Source: Psychrobacillus faecigallinarum
GTDB lineage: Bacteria > Bacillota > Bacilli > Bacillales_A > Planococcaceae
Assembly (NCBI RefSeq): GCF_014836595.1
Contig: NZ_JACSQO010000013.1
Coordinates: forward strand, 45,411 to 109,410
DNA length: 64,000 nt
Direction: 5' to 3'
In this document: positions 51,243-59,859 of the stretch, one piece after another
How the letters are laid out: the number at the start of each line of letters is the position of its first letter
How positions within the stretch are numbered: position 1 is the stretch's first letter
Notes under the pieces: model-generated
The model's input: the letters and a program-made list of their open reading frames with translations, nothing else
The model's database searches: none
Told to the model about the DNA's origin: nothing
Translations under genes and position numbers: made by a program

Positions 51243-51872
51243 CTATACTACTGTATACGGATTTTTCTTTTTCTTCTTCCAAGAGCCAATTCGCTTAGGA
51301 TGAAAGAAAACCATTCCTAGGACAAAACCAGTGATTAATCCACCAATATGTGCGGTCACACCTACATTCGGCTGTAGGAACGAGAGTATGACACCGATAA
51401 CGATGATTGGAATAATGATTTGTCTAAGCTGTGGTAACAAGTGCTTCGTGTAATGGACTAATGCCGCAAACGCGCCTAAAATTCCATAGATTGCCCCACT
51501 GGCACCAAGACTTGCGTAGTTCCAGTCATGAATCAAATAAGTGGCCACATTTCCGATAAAACCAGAAAGGAAGTAAATTGTTAAAAATCTTGCCTTTCCT
51601 GAAAGCTGCTCTAATTCCGGGCCAAATATATATAAAGAGAACATATTAAATAGTAGGTGAGCAAAACCTGAATGCAGGAACATTGGAGTGATCAGTCTCC
51701 AATACTCTCCTTCTGCAATGAGGAGGTTGACACCCATTCCAAAATAACGCAAATATATTCCATAAACCGGTATAATAGTTAACAGGAAAATAATAATATT
51801 TATAGCCAATAATGTAGATACAACAGGATATAATTTTATGTATTCTTTAAAACTTTCTCTTCTTGAAAACAT
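51243..51872 (-). CDS. Rhomboid family intramembrane serine protease
   Basis: Membrane protease of 209 residues with six segments. The catalytic dyad is Ser125 in GASGAIYG and His175 in TAHIGGLITGF; the conserved loop EYWRLITPMFLHSGFAHLLFNMFSLYIFG is complete. It cleaves membrane-spanning proteins in or near the bilayer. B. subtilis ydcA occupies the same place next to acpS, also as a rhomboid-type protein, but whether the two are true counterparts is inference. The last residues are a basic tail (SWKKKKKNPY). Confidence 0.87.
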   Translation of the reverse strand: MFSRRESFKEYIKLYPVVSTLLAINIIIFLLTIIPVYGIYLRYFGMGVNLLIAEGEYWRLITPMFLHSGFAHLLFNMFSLYIFGPELEQLSGKARFLTIYFLSGFIGNVATYLIHDWNYASLGASGAIYGILGAFAALVHYTKHLLPQLRQIIIPIIVIGVILSFLQPNVGVTAHIGGLITGFVLGMVFFHPKRIGSWKKKKKNPYTVV

Positions 51873-51940
51873 ACTGTCACCTCGGATTTCTTACTATATA
51901 GTATATCTTGAAAAGGCCATATTTGAAAGGAAGAACAATT

Positions 51941-52294
51941 ATGATTATCGGTATAGGGTTAGATATAACAGAAATAAAAAAAATAGAGTCCATTTTATTA
52001 AAAACCTCTAAATTTATTCCACGAGTTTTAACGAAAAAAGAAATAGAAATAATGGAGACTTTATCATCCTCAAGGCAATTAGAATTTGTAGCAGGGAGAT
52101 TTGCAGCAAAAGAAGCATTTTCCAAGGCTTTAGGCACTGGAATAGGAAAAAGTTGTAGCTTTCAGGATATAGAAATTTTAAAAGAAAGTAATGGTAAACC
52201 TGTACTATATTTTAAGGAAAAGCCTCTAAATGGCTTTGTTTCAATCACTCACACAAAAGATTATGCTGCCGCACAAGTAATTCTTCAATCATAA
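51941..52294 (+). CDS. acpS: Holo-[acyl-carrier-protein] synthase
   Basis: Trimeric enzyme of 117 residues that transfers 4'-phosphopantetheine from CoA to apo-ACP, needed for fatty acid synthesis. The metal and cofactor residues are Asp8 in IGIGLD and Glu57 region in FAAKEAFSKALGTG. The end VSITHTKDYAAAQVI is typical. ATG 51941 follows AAAGGAAG by seven bases; the frame is open a little further upstream without a site. It is divergent from the rhomboid gene. Confidence 0.93.
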   Translation: MIIGIGLDITEIKKIESILLKTSKFIPRVLTKKEIEIMETLSSSRQLEFVAGRFAAKEAFSKALGTGIGKSCSFQDIEILKESNGKPVLYFKEKPLNGFVSITHTKDYAAAQVILQS

Positions 52295-52353
52295 CCGGTC
52301 GTCCACCTACATACAATGAACGAAGGCAGTGATAATAGAAAGGGTGGACAAAA

Positions 52354-53373
52354 TTGAAGAGCCTAGTGGCTAAACTGGTAGTTTTATTTGCAATGATCCT
52401 GGTACTATCTGCATGTGGAGCTGAATCGAAGGAAGACGTAGTGAAAAAACTAAGTAACAAATGGAGTGACGCAAAAGGATATGAGCTGACCGCAGAAATG
52501 AGTATTCTAACGGGTGCAGAACCAAGAGTTTATGATGTAGAAGTTTGGCATACTAAACCTGAGTTTTATCGTGTAAAGGTCTCCGATGCTAACGCAGAAA
52601 ATACTCAAATGATCGTTCGTAACGCTGAGGGAGTTTTCGTCGTAACACCAGCCCTTAACAAAACTTATAAATTCCAAAGTAAGTGGCCTTCAGAAAATAG
52701 CCAAGCTTATCTAATTGGTTCGTTGGCAGAGGATATTAAAAAAGATAAATCTGCTACTTTTAAAGAAGAAGGAGACAAATATGTATTTGAAGCAAAAACA
52801 ACTAATAATCACAAAAATATGCTTCCTTCTCAAAAAATCTATATAGATAAAAAGACGTTGTTACCAACAGACGTTTCTATATTAAATGAGAACAAAGAAG
52901 AGCAGATTCATATTAAGTTTAACAAAGTCTCTCTAGGTAAGGCTCGTGCTGCTGGAGATTATAAAATTGAACAAACACCAGCTGCAATGGAAGAGGGAGA
53001 AAAGGTTGAAACGTCTGCTGAGTTAGAAAGCAAGGAGTTCGAAACACATTATCCAGTAGTTAAATGGGAAAACACCCCTCTAGTAGAGGAAAAAGTGATT
53101 AAATTAGAAGACCAAAAACGTGTAGTTTTAACTTTTGGTGGAGATAAAGGCTTCACTGTGATTCAAGAATTAAGCGATCCAAATGTATCTTCCTCTATCC
53201 CTGTGTTTGCACCTGGAGATCCAGTAGATTTAGGTGTTGCTATTGGAGCAGTAACTGATCATTCCATCAGTTGGGAACAAGATGGTATGTCCTTCTTCAT
53301 TGCTTCATCTAGCTTAACGAAAGAGGAAATGATCGAGGTTGCAGCATCTATGACAGTTTCTGAATTAAAATGA
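52354..53373 (+). CDS. ydcC: LolA-like lipoprotein YdcC
   Basis: Lipoprotein of 339 residues. The signal ends with LVLSACG, so Cys21 becomes the lipidated N-terminus. The middle part resembles the LolA/DUF4367-like fold: YELTAEMSILTGAEPRVYDVEVWHTKPEFYRVKV, IDKKTLLPTDVSIL. B. subtilis YdcC occupies the same place before alr and is linked to sporulation through SigE control. TTG 52354 has AAAGGGTGG upstream. It is followed 69 bases later by alr, with an inverted repeat between. Confidence 0.85.
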   Translation: MKSLVAKLVVLFAMILVLSACGAESKEDVVKKLSNKWSDAKGYELTAEMSILTGAEPRVYDVEVWHTKPEFYRVKVSDANAENTQMIVRNAEGVFVVTPALNKTYKFQSKWPSENSQAYLIGSLAEDIKKDKSATFKEEGDKYVFEAKTTNNHKNMLPSQKIYIDKKTLLPTDVSILNENKEEQIHIKFNKVSLGKARAAGDYKIEQTPAAMEEGEKVETSAELESKEFETHYPVVKWENTPLVEEKVIKLEDQKRVVLTFGGDKGFTVIQELSDPNVSSSIPVFAPGDPVDLGVAIGAVTDHSISWEQDGMSFFIASSSLTKEEMIEVAASMTVSELK

Positions 53374-53386
53374 TTATTAGTTGACG

Positions 53387-53436
53387 ACCTCTTCTTCCGA
53401 GGAGCATAATTATGATAAAGAATTGGAAGAAGAGGT
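53387..53436 (+). promoter_or_regulatory. Inverted repeat covering the alr ribosome binding site
   Basis: ACCTCTTCTTCC (53387-53398) is the exact complement of GGAAGAAGAGGT (53425-53436). The second arm contains the presumed Shine-Dalgarno of alr, AGAGG at 53431-53435, 7 bases before ATG 53443. No T-run follows, so it is not a normal terminator. Folded RNA would hide the ribosome binding site. Confidence 0.7.
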
Positions 53437-53442
53437 TCAGCA

Positions 53443-54552
53443 ATGTCACAAAAATTATATAGACCGACTTTTGTAGAAGTTAATTTACAGTCAATACAAA
53501 CAAATATTGCTCGACTCAAAGAGATGCTGCCTTCTTCAACAGAGGTAATTGCAGTAGTAAAAGCAAACGCTTATGGACATGGCGATATTGAGGTTGCTCG
53601 TGCTGCCATTCAAGCAGGTGCATCCATGCTAGCTGTAGCAACTCCAGAGGAAGCTTTGCATTTAAGAGATTTTGATATAAAAGAAGAGATTCTCGTCTTA
53701 GGGGCCGTACCAGTTTCCTTTTTACCTGAAGCAAGTGCCCAAAATATTACTTTAACAGCATATTCACTTGACTGGTTTTTTGCCACTAAGGGAAACGAAA
53801 AACCAGTTAAAGTGCATATAAAAATTGATAGTGGTATGGGGAGGATTGGTTTTTCAAGTACCCAGGACCTCCTGACAGCTTTAAAGTTTTTAAATGAGGA
53901 GCCAAATTCTCTAGAAATAACGGGAGTTTACACACATTTTGCAACTGCAGATGATGTGAATACGGAGTATTTTGAAAAACAAGTGAGTAGGTTTGAAAGC
54001 TTTTTAGAAGTATTTAAAGAAAAGCCTAAAATGATTCATACTTCCAATAGCGCCGCTGCTCTACAGCATCCAAGTCAAAGTTGGGATGCCGTTCGCTTTG
54101 GGATTTCAATGTATGGAATAGCCCCTTCCCCCTATTTAAATGATCATCTACCTTTCTCTTTGGAGAAATCTCTTTCCTTGCATACAGAAATTGTGCACAT
54201 CAAAAAGGTTAATAAGGGAGACTCTATTGGTTACGGGGCTGCCTATACAGCGGAAACAGAAGAATGGATTGGCACATTGCCAATCGGGTATGCCGATGGC
54301 TTGCTTCGAAAACTCCACACACAAAAAGTATTAGTAGAAGGAAAAAGGGTGCCTATTGTAGGGAAAATTTGTATGGATCAATGTATGATTCGTTTAAATG
54401 GACCGGTGGATATAGGAGAGAAAGTTGTTTTACTGGGAAGACAAGGAAATGAGGAAATTAAGGTTGAAGAATGGGCAACTACGCTTCAAACAATTCCATA
54501 TGAGGTATGCTGTACTCTATCTACTAGAATACCTAGAATTTATCACAAGTAA
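53443..54552 (+). CDS. alr: Alanine racemase
   Basis: PLP-dependent enzyme of 369 residues converting L- to D-alanine for the wall. Lys40 in VVKANAYGHG holds PLP. The second catalytic residue is the tyrosine of SIGYGAAYTAE near 260. The block KICMDQCMIRL and the pocket SGMGRIGF are in place. It provides the substrate of ddl about 9 kb upstream. ATG 53443; possible translational control by the preceding inverted repeat. The start is a good match to homologues (KLYRPTFVEVNLQSI). Confidence 0.95.
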   Translation: MSQKLYRPTFVEVNLQSIQTNIARLKEMLPSSTEVIAVVKANAYGHGDIEVARAAIQAGASMLAVATPEEALHLRDFDIKEEILVLGAVPVSFLPEASAQNITLTAYSLDWFFATKGNEKPVKVHIKIDSGMGRIGFSSTQDLLTALKFLNEEPNSLEITGVYTHFATADDVNTEYFEKQVSRFESFLEVFKEKPKMIHTSNSAAALQHPSQSWDAVRFGISMYGIAPSPYLNDHLPFSLEKSLSLHTEIVHIKKVNKGDSIGYGAAYTAETEEWIGTLPIGYADGLLRKLHTQKVLVEGKRVPIVGKICMDQCMIRLNGPVDIGEKVVLLGRQGNEEIKVEEWATTLQTIPYEVCCTLSTRIPRIYHK

Positions 54553-54685
54553 AATGTCGACAAAACGTAGTTCTTCATGCATAATTTGTCTAACCATTTC
54601 TTATTATGTCTTTTATTTCACCTCTAGTAATGGTAAGATGAAGTATATTGTCAGATAGGGAAATGTTTTGTCGGAGGTGTTTGCT

Positions 54686-54964
54686 GTGGTAAGTGATAAA
54701 AAGAAAAAAGAAGCGCTTATAGAGATTCCAATGCAAATGGTTAGTGAGGGAGTGCAAACTTCTAAATCATTAACTGGTAGGGAAAGCGTTGCTCGTGTAC
54801 ATGCAAATGAATATATGAAGAAAGGCCAGGCAAATCTTATAAGAGAAGCGATGATGAAAGGTTATGTTGAGATGTCTCATATTAACTTATCCATATGTAT
54901 GGAGTGTCTACATGCGGAATATGAAGCCCAACATACGACAGAGCGACTCGTAAGTGGAGGATGA
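54686..54964 (+). CDS. ndoAI: Antitoxin EndoAI (ribbon-helix-helix)
   Basis: Antitoxin of 92 residues, first gene of the chromosomal MazEF-type pair. The C-terminus [34 protein letters not shown] matches the toxin-binding end of B. subtilis EndoAI. The N-terminal half, which should be the ribbon-helix-helix DNA-binding part, is much less like it ([30 protein letters not shown]). It neutralises EndoA and probably represses the pair. GTG 54686 follows GGAGG by 8 bases. The toxin start lies 5 bases past its stop. Confidence 0.87.
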   Translation: MVSDKKKKEALIEIPMQMVSEGVQTSKSLTGRESVARVHANEYMKKGQANLIREAMMKGYVEMSHINLSICMECLHAEYEAQHTTERLVSGG

Positions 54965-54968
54965 AAAC

Positions 54969-55319
54969 TTGATCGTAAAACGTGGGGACGTTTTTTTTGC
55001 AGATTTATCACCAGTAGTCGGGTCTGAACAAGGTGGAACTAGACCCGTACTGGTGATACAAAATGATATCGGAAATCGGTTTAGTCCGACTGTAATTGTG
55101 GCAGCAATTACCGCTCAGATACAAAAAGCGAAATTGCCGACACATGTAGAAATCAATGCAAAAGAGTATGATTTTGAACGTGATTCAGTTATATTATTAG
55201 AACAGTTACGAACTATTGATAAGTCAAGGCTTACGGATAAAATCACACACTTAGACGAAGATGTGATGGAAGAAGTCGATCATGCACTAGGCATCAGCTT
55301 AGGAATCGTAAAATTTTAA
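54969..55319 (+). CDS. ndoA: mRNA interferase EndoA (MazF family toxin)
   Basis: Ribonuclease toxin of 116 residues, the usual length for EndoA, cutting RNA at UACAU in B. subtilis. The sequence [32 protein letters not shown] is the family signature, with the catalytic Arg of GGTRP and the catalytic Thr in AAITAQIQ. The C-terminus [10 protein letters not shown] is complete, so the toxin should be active. TTG 54969 has GGAGG eight bases upstream, inside the antitoxin's last codons. Confidence 0.95.
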   Translation: MIVKRGDVFFADLSPVVGSEQGGTRPVLVIQNDIGNRFSPTVIVAAITAQIQKAKLPTHVEINAKEYDFERDSVILLEQLRTIDKSRLTDKITHLDEDVMEEVDHALGISLGIVKF

Positions 55320-55329
55320 ATACATAGAC

Positions 55330-55372
55330 AAAACGCAATGTGTAGCCGACAAATACGCATTGTGTTTTTTTG
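55330..55372 (+). terminator. Terminator of ndoAI-ndoA
   Basis: AAAACGCAATG pairs with CATTGTGTTTT (one G-U pair), then TTTTTG. Confidence 0.8.
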
Positions 55373-55600
55373 TTTCTAGATTTATTCCATTTATTCTTCA
55401 TCTAAATATTTTAATCCATTTAATGTTAAATGGATTTCCCCAAAATATATGTTACTGTATTCTGCATAACGGGTAGAATCATTGTTGAAGATATAATAGT
55501 GTTTCTCTATCAACTAAATGTGAAAAAGAATCTTTCGGAAATTATAAAAGATGTAAATTTCTTTAAGATTCGTTACAATATAATTACCATTAATTTTGTG

Positions 55601-55619
55601 AGGAGTTGGGTATACCCAA
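55601..55619 (+). promoter_or_regulatory. Palindrome between the rsbR Shine-Dalgarno and start codon
   Basis: AGGAG (55601-55605) is separated from ATG 55620 by exactly the palindrome TTGGGTATACCCAA. As RNA this folds into a 5-base stem with loop TATA, which would bring the otherwise too distant binding site (14 bases) close to the start. As DNA it is a perfect 14-base inverted repeat. Confidence 0.75.
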
Positions 55620-56447
55620 ATGAACAAACAAATAGCTACGTACATTCACGATGACATCGATGAAATATTAGAAAAATGGAAAGAGAAAATGGAAGATGAA
55701 AAAGACGATCGTTTTTTTCAAATAATGTCAGAACAAGTAATTGATCATACTGCTCGTGAATTTGGGGAGTTAATGATTTCAAGTCTTACAGAGGATCATG
55801 AAACTTATACTGGAAAGCTAAATGACTTTTCTGTTCAAATTGTTCGTTACGGCTGGTCCATATCCTTTGTGTTAAAAGCATTAAATAACTTTACAGAGGT
55901 TATTTACGAAAATATGGAAATTGCAGGACACTTAAATGAAAGTAATTACAAATCTTACCGTACTATTTTAAATAACTGGTTAACACCTGTTACTCATACG
56001 ATCGTTGAAGCCTACGCGAAAGTATGGGAAAAGACAGTGAATCTACAAAAAATTGCTTTACAAGAGCTTTCAGCATCCCTTATCCCTGTTTTTGAGAAAA
56101 TATCTGTAATGCCTTTAGTCGGAACAATTGACACGGAACGTGCAAAGCTTATAATGGAAAACTTACTGCAAGGTGTAGTGAAACACCGTGCAGAGGTTGT
56201 ATTGTTAGATATAACTGGAGTTCCTGTAGTTGATACAATGGTCGCTCATCATATTATTCAAGCAGCTGATGCAGTTCGCCTTGTTGGAGCTAAATGTTTC
56301 TTAGTAGGTATTCGTCCAGAAATTGCACAAACAATCGTTACACTTGGCATTAATCTTAATGACTTTACGACAACTAGTACGTTACAACGTGGAGTTGAAC
56401 AGGCGTTAGCACTAACAAATCGAGCGATAGTAGAGGTGAACTCATAA
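55620..56447 (+). CDS. rsbR: Stressosome scaffold protein RsbR
   Basis: Stressosome protein of 275 residues. A non-haem globin-like sensor N-terminus (about 1-140) is followed by a STAS domain. The two threonines phosphorylated by RsbT in B. subtilis RsbRA correspond to Thr172 (IDTERA) and Thr206 (VVDTMVAHH), both conserved. With RsbS it forms the 1.8-MDa complex that holds RsbT until stress. It is the first gene of the sigB operon, and its stop overlaps rsbS (TAATG). Confidence 0.93.
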   Translation: MNKQIATYIHDDIDEILEKWKEKMEDEKDDRFFQIMSEQVIDHTAREFGELMISSLTEDHETYTGKLNDFSVQIVRYGWSISFVLKALNNFTEVIYENMEIAGHLNESNYKSYRTILNNWLTPVTHTIVEAYAKVWEKTVNLQKIALQELSASLIPVFEKISVMPLVGTIDTERAKLIMENLLQGVVKHRAEVVLLDITGVPVVDTMVAHHIIQAADAVRLVGAKCFLVGIRPEIAQTIVTLGINLNDFTTTSTLQRGVEQALALTNRAIVEVNS

Positions 56448-56809
56448 TGATGACGAGAATTCCAATCTTAAAGTTAAGAGATTGTTTAATTGTATCTATT
56501 CAATGGGAACTGGACGATCAGACAGCATTAGCATTTCAAGAGGATTTATTGGACAAGCTTCATACCACTGCTGCTAGAGGAGTAGTTTTGGATTTAACGC
56601 CAATAGACTTTATTGATTCGTTTATCGCTAAAGTTTTAGGAGACGTTATCAATATGTCAGGCTTAATGGGAGCTAAGGTAGTAATAACAGGAATACAGCC
56701 AGCTGTTGCTATAACATTAATTGAGCTAGGAATAAGACTTGAAAATGTAGCAACAGCTTTAGACCTAGAAAATGGATTGGAAAAACTTGAACGAGAATTG
56801 GAGGACTAA
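56447..56809 (+). CDS. rsbS: Stressosome antagonist RsbS
   Basis: STAS-domain protein of 120 residues. The phosphorylated serine of B. subtilis RsbS corresponds to Ser58 in [15 protein letters not shown]. Unphosphorylated RsbS holds RsbT; phosphorylation releases it. GAGGTG precedes ATG 56447. A second ATG follows directly and could also be used. Stop 6 bases before rsbT. Confidence 0.93.
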   Translation: MMTRIPILKLRDCLIVSIQWELDDQTALAFQEDLLDKLHTTAARGVVLDLTPIDFIDSFIAKVLGDVINMSGLMGAKVVITGIQPAVAITLIELGIRLENVATALDLENGLEKLERELED

Positions 56810-56815
56810 TCCATT

Positions 56816-57217
56816 ATGAATATGAAGTCTTCTGTTGACATAATAAGTGAGTGGGATATAGTTGCTGCTAGGCAGCTTGGAAGAAACGAAGCAAAAGATG
56901 CTGGTTTTGGCACAGTAGACCAAGCTAGAATTACAACTGCTATTAGCGAGCTCGCTAGAAATATATATTTATATGCAGGAAAAGGTAATATAGAAATAAA
57001 ACAGATTGTAGAAGGAAATCTCAAAGGCATTTTGGTTATAGCTTCTGACGAAGGGCCAGGTATTTCTGATGTCCGTAAAGTAATGGAAGACGGATATACT
57101 ACATCTGGAGGCCTAGGAGCAGGATTGCCAGGGGTAAAGCGTCTAATGGACGACTTTAAAATTGAGACTGTAGTCGGAGATGGTACAACAATCATTGCCA
57201 CAAAGTGGTTGAGATAG
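56816..57217 (+). CDS. rsbT: Serine/threonine kinase and RsbU activator RsbT
   Basis: GHKL-type kinase of 133 residues. ATP-binding motifs are visible as SELARNIYLYAGKG (N box), DEGPGI (G1) and GGLGAGLPG (G2). It phosphorylates RsbS and RsbR in the stressosome and, once free, activates the phosphatase RsbU. GGAGG lies 11 bases before ATG 56816; ATG 56822 is a possible alternative. It is transcribed with rsbR and rsbS. Confidence 0.93.
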   Translation: MNMKSSVDIISEWDIVAARQLGRNEAKDAGFGTVDQARITTAISELARNIYLYAGKGNIEIKQIVEGNLKGILVIASDEGPGISDVRKVMEDGYTTSGGLGAGLPGVKRLMDDFKIETVVGDGTTIIATKWLR

Positions 57218-57229
57218 GGGGTAAAATAA

Positions 57230-58231
57230 GTGCCTCAAGAGTTTAAAAAGCAGTATAAGGAAATTTTAAAACAGTATACATTAAGTCAAACAGAGCATAA
57301 TTTATATGAAGGTCAAAACGTTAGTAGACAGCTTATTCAAAAAAGCATCTCTCCGGAGGAAGTTATTAGTATACATAAAGCCTCTCTTGAAGAGATTATA
57401 CCAGGCTTACCGGAGGAAGTTTTACACTCGTTTGATTTTTTAATTGAAGTGATGATTAGATATGGCTTAGCTTTAAAAGAGCACCAAACCCTAATTGAGA
57501 AACAACAAAATTTTAAAATGGAAATGGATTTGGCTACAAATGTCCAACAAACATTGCTAAAAACTAAAATTCCAAATATGAATGGCTTGGACATTGGGAT
57601 TATTTCTGTTCCTGCTAAAGAGATGAACGGGGATTACACTCACTTTTTGAGTAACGAGAATGCAATAGGAATCGCTGTTGCTGATGTTATCGGAAAAGGG
57701 ATACCAGCGGCTCTATGCATGTCCATGATTAAATATGGAATGGATAGTTTAGATGGTCCAGAAACAGATCCTGTCGTAGTATTGGATATTATTAACCGAA
57801 TTGTTGAGAAAAGTGTTAGCGATTCAATGTTTATATCCATGTTTTATGGCACATATGATTCAGCTTTAAGTGAATTCACTTATGCTTCAGCTGGGCACGA
57901 GCCACCTCTTTTTTATTGTGCTAAATCAGGCGAGTTTAAAGAACTTCAGGCAAAAGGTCTGTTGCTAGGGGTTATTCCTAATGTAAGATATGAGCAACAT
58001 TCAATAGTTCTTGAAAAAGATGACTTTATCGTGATGATGACTGACGGAGTAACCGAATGTCGTTCAAAGGAAGGCTTTATCGACCAAAAAATAATCCTGA
58101 GTATTATAGAAAGCGTTAAGGATAAACCAGCTCAAGAAATGGTTGAGTATGTATTCCATAAGCTAGAAGAATTGCAGGAATTTGAACAGCGTGATGATTT
58201 TACTCTTGTCATTTTCAAAAAATCACTGTGA
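57230..58231 (+). CDS. rsbU: Phosphatase RsbU (PP2C)
   Basis: Phosphatase of 333 residues. A helical N-terminal domain (1-100) binds RsbT; a PPM phosphatase domain follows with VPAKEMNGDYTHF, AVADVIGKGIPAALCMSM and MTDGVTECRS, the residues that bind two metals. Activated by RsbT, it dephosphorylates RsbV, starting SigB release. The start GTG 57230 follows AGGGGG. It ends just before the SigB promoter of the second half-operon. Confidence 0.93.
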   Translation: MPQEFKKQYKEILKQYTLSQTEHNLYEGQNVSRQLIQKSISPEEVISIHKASLEEIIPGLPEEVLHSFDFLIEVMIRYGLALKEHQTLIEKQQNFKMEMDLATNVQQTLLKTKIPNMNGLDIGIISVPAKEMNGDYTHFLSNENAIGIAVADVIGKGIPAALCMSMIKYGMDSLDGPETDPVVVLDIINRIVEKSVSDSMFISMFYGTYDSALSEFTYASAGHEPPLFYCAKSGEFKELQAKGLLLGVIPNVRYEQHSIVLEKDDFIVMMTDGVTECRSKEGFIDQKIILSIIESVKDKPAQEMVEYVFHKLEELQEFEQRDDFTLVIFKKSL

Positions 58232-58235
58232 ACAT

Positions 58236-58261
58236 GTTTAGCGTTGGCTCAAACGTGGTAT
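58236..58261 (+). promoter_or_regulatory. SigB-type promoter of rsbV-rsbW-sigB-rsbX
   Basis: GTTTAG (58236-58241), a 14-base spacer and TGGTAT (58256-58261) match the SigB consensus (GTTTAA, 14, GGGTAT). The position is the same as in B. subtilis, just before rsbV, and gives positive autoregulation of the operon's second half. Confidence 0.82.
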
Positions 58262-58300
58262 AGATACACTATATATAGCGAAAACGGGGGATAATTGATA

Positions 58301-58642
58301 ATGAATATATCAGTAGAATTATACGAAGAAGATAAACGCGTCAAAGGAATTATAAAAGGTGAAATTGATGCTTTTACAGCACCTCTTTTAAGAGAAAAGC
58401 TATCAGAAATTAATTTAAAGGAAAACTTACGTGTAGAGTTAGACTTAACAGACGTAACTTACATGGATAGTACTGGTTTAGGCGTATTCGTAGGATTTTA
58501 TAAAAGTGCTAAAGAGTCCAACGTTCACATGGAATTAACAGGGCTATCATCTCGACTAAAACGATTGTTCGACATAACCGGTTTAGGAGATATCATGGAC
58601 ATCCAAGCGAGCGAAGAGGTGAAAATAGATGAAACCGTTTGA
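58301..58642 (+). CDS. rsbV: Anti-anti-sigma factor RsbV
   Basis: STAS-domain protein of 113 residues. The regulated serine is Ser57 in TYMDSTGLGVFVG. When dephosphorylated by RsbU it binds RsbW and frees SigB. GGGGG lies ten bases before ATG 58301; a TTG six bases earlier is unlikely. Its end overlaps the rsbW start by 14 bases, so the two proteins are made in a coupled way. Confidence 0.94.
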   Translation: MNISVELYEEDKRVKGIIKGEIDAFTAPLLREKLSEINLKENLRVELDLTDVTYMDSTGLGVFVGFYKSAKESNVHMELTGLSSRLKRLFDITGLGDIMDIQASEEVKIDETV

Positions 58643-59099
58643 TTATGTTGAGATTCGTTTACCAGCAAAGCCTCAATATGTTAGTGTAGCACGTCTTACA
58701 ATTTCTGGATTAGCGAATCGTATGGGCTTTTCTTATGATGATATTGAAGATTTAAAAATTGCAACAAGTGAAGCAATTACTAACGCAGTTCAACATGCTT
58801 ACACAGAGGATGAGGATGGCGAAGTAGTAATTGGCTGCGCTTTATATAATGACAAAATAGAAATTATGATTGCTGACCATGGGAAAAGTTTTAATTTTGA
58901 GGAAACAAAAGCGCAAGTGGGACCTTACCATGATTTGGAGGAGGGATCGTTCTTACGTGAAGGTGGCCTTGGCCTATATCTAATTGAAACTTTAATGGAT
59001 GAGGTGAAGGTCCATCACCAAGAGGGTGTAACTGTATTTATGACGAAGCATGTCGGAGTAAAGCAGGTGGATGAAAATGTCGAACACATCTCTTCCTAA
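58629..59099 (+). CDS. rsbW: Anti-sigma factor and serine kinase RsbW
   Basis: GHKL kinase and anti-sigma factor of 156 residues. Motifs: TSEAITNAVQHAYTE (N box), ADHGKSFN (G1) and REGGLGLYLIETLMDEV (G2). It binds SigB in unstressed cells and phosphorylates RsbV. AGAGG overlaps the rsbV end before ATG 58629. Its stop overlaps the sigB start. Confidence 0.94.
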   Translation: MKPFDYVEIRLPAKPQYVSVARLTISGLANRMGFSYDDIEDLKIATSEAITNAVQHAYTEDEDGEVVIGCALYNDKIEIMIADHGKSFNFEETKAQVGPYHDLEEGSFLREGGLGLYLIETLMDEVKVHHQEGVTVFMTKHVGVKQVDENVEHISS

Positions 59100-59859
59100 G
59101 GAGTCAAAAGAACAGATTCTAGAATGGATAAAAGAATATCAAAGCACAGAAAGCGAAGAGGCTCAAACCAATCTAGTATTAAACTACGAGCGTTTGGTTG
59201 AGTCTATTGCCCGTAAATATTCTAATGGTAAATCTCATCATGAGGATATAGTACAAGTAGGTATGCTGGGCCTTCTAGGAGCTATTAGAAGATATGATCC
59301 TTCATTCGGTAAGAACTTTGAGGCTTTTGCTATCCCAACTATAATTGGGGAGATTAAGCGGTTTCTAAGAGACAAAACATGGGCAGTACATGTACCAAGA
59401 AGAATTAAAGAATTAGGTCCGCGTATAAGATCAGCTGTTGAAGTGTTAACAACAGAATTTCAAAGATCTCCACTTGTGCCAGAAATCGCGGATTATCTTG
59501 ATGTAGAGGTAGAGGATGTATTAGAGGCGATGGAGATGGGGAAAAGTTATCAAGCCTTATCTATGGACCATTCTTTAGAATCGGATGCAGATGGAAGTAC
59601 TATTACATTATTTGATGTGATTGGCCAAACCGATGGAGAATTTGAAAAAACAGACCAGCGCTTACTTGTAGCCGAAGCTTTCAATGTTTTATCTGAAAGA
59701 GAAAAAGAAATTATTAAACTTACATACATGGAGCAACTGAGTCAGAAGGAAGCTGGAGATCGTCTTGGCATCTCTCAAATGCATGTATCACGAATACAAC
59801 GTAAGGCAATAAAAAAATTGCAAGAGGCAATATTATCGTCAGGTGGTTTAGTAAATTGA
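59077..59859 (+). CDS. sigB: RNA polymerase sigma factor SigB
   Basis: General-stress sigma factor of 260 residues with regions 2, 3 and 4: EDIVQVGMLGLLGAIRRYDPSFGKNFEAFAIPTIIGEIKRFLRDKTWAVHVPRR and the C-terminal helix-turn-helix SQKEAGDRLGISQMHVSRIQRKAIKKL. It directs transcription of stress genes in heat, salt and starvation. GGTGG is six bases before ATG 59077; ATG 59071 would be too near. It overlaps rsbW by 23 bases and rsbX by four bases. Confidence 0.95.
   Translation: MSNTSLPKESKEQILEWIKEYQSTESEEAQTNLVLNYERLVESIARKYSNGKSHHEDIVQVGMLGLLGAIRRYDPSFGKNFEAFAIPTIIGEIKRFLRDKTWAVHVPRRIKELGPRIRSAVEVLTTEFQRSPLVPEIADYLDVEVEDVLEAMEMGKSYQALSMDHSLESDADGSTITLFDVIGQTDGEFEKTDQRLLVAEAFNVLSEREKEIIKLTYMEQLSQKEAGDRLGISQMHVSRIQRKAIKKLQEAILSSGGLVN

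Noticed and set aside
55430..55654. 74-codon frame before rsbR
   Set aside because: AT-rich, no ribosome binding site, and it overlaps the rsbR start region; it probably is leader sequence.
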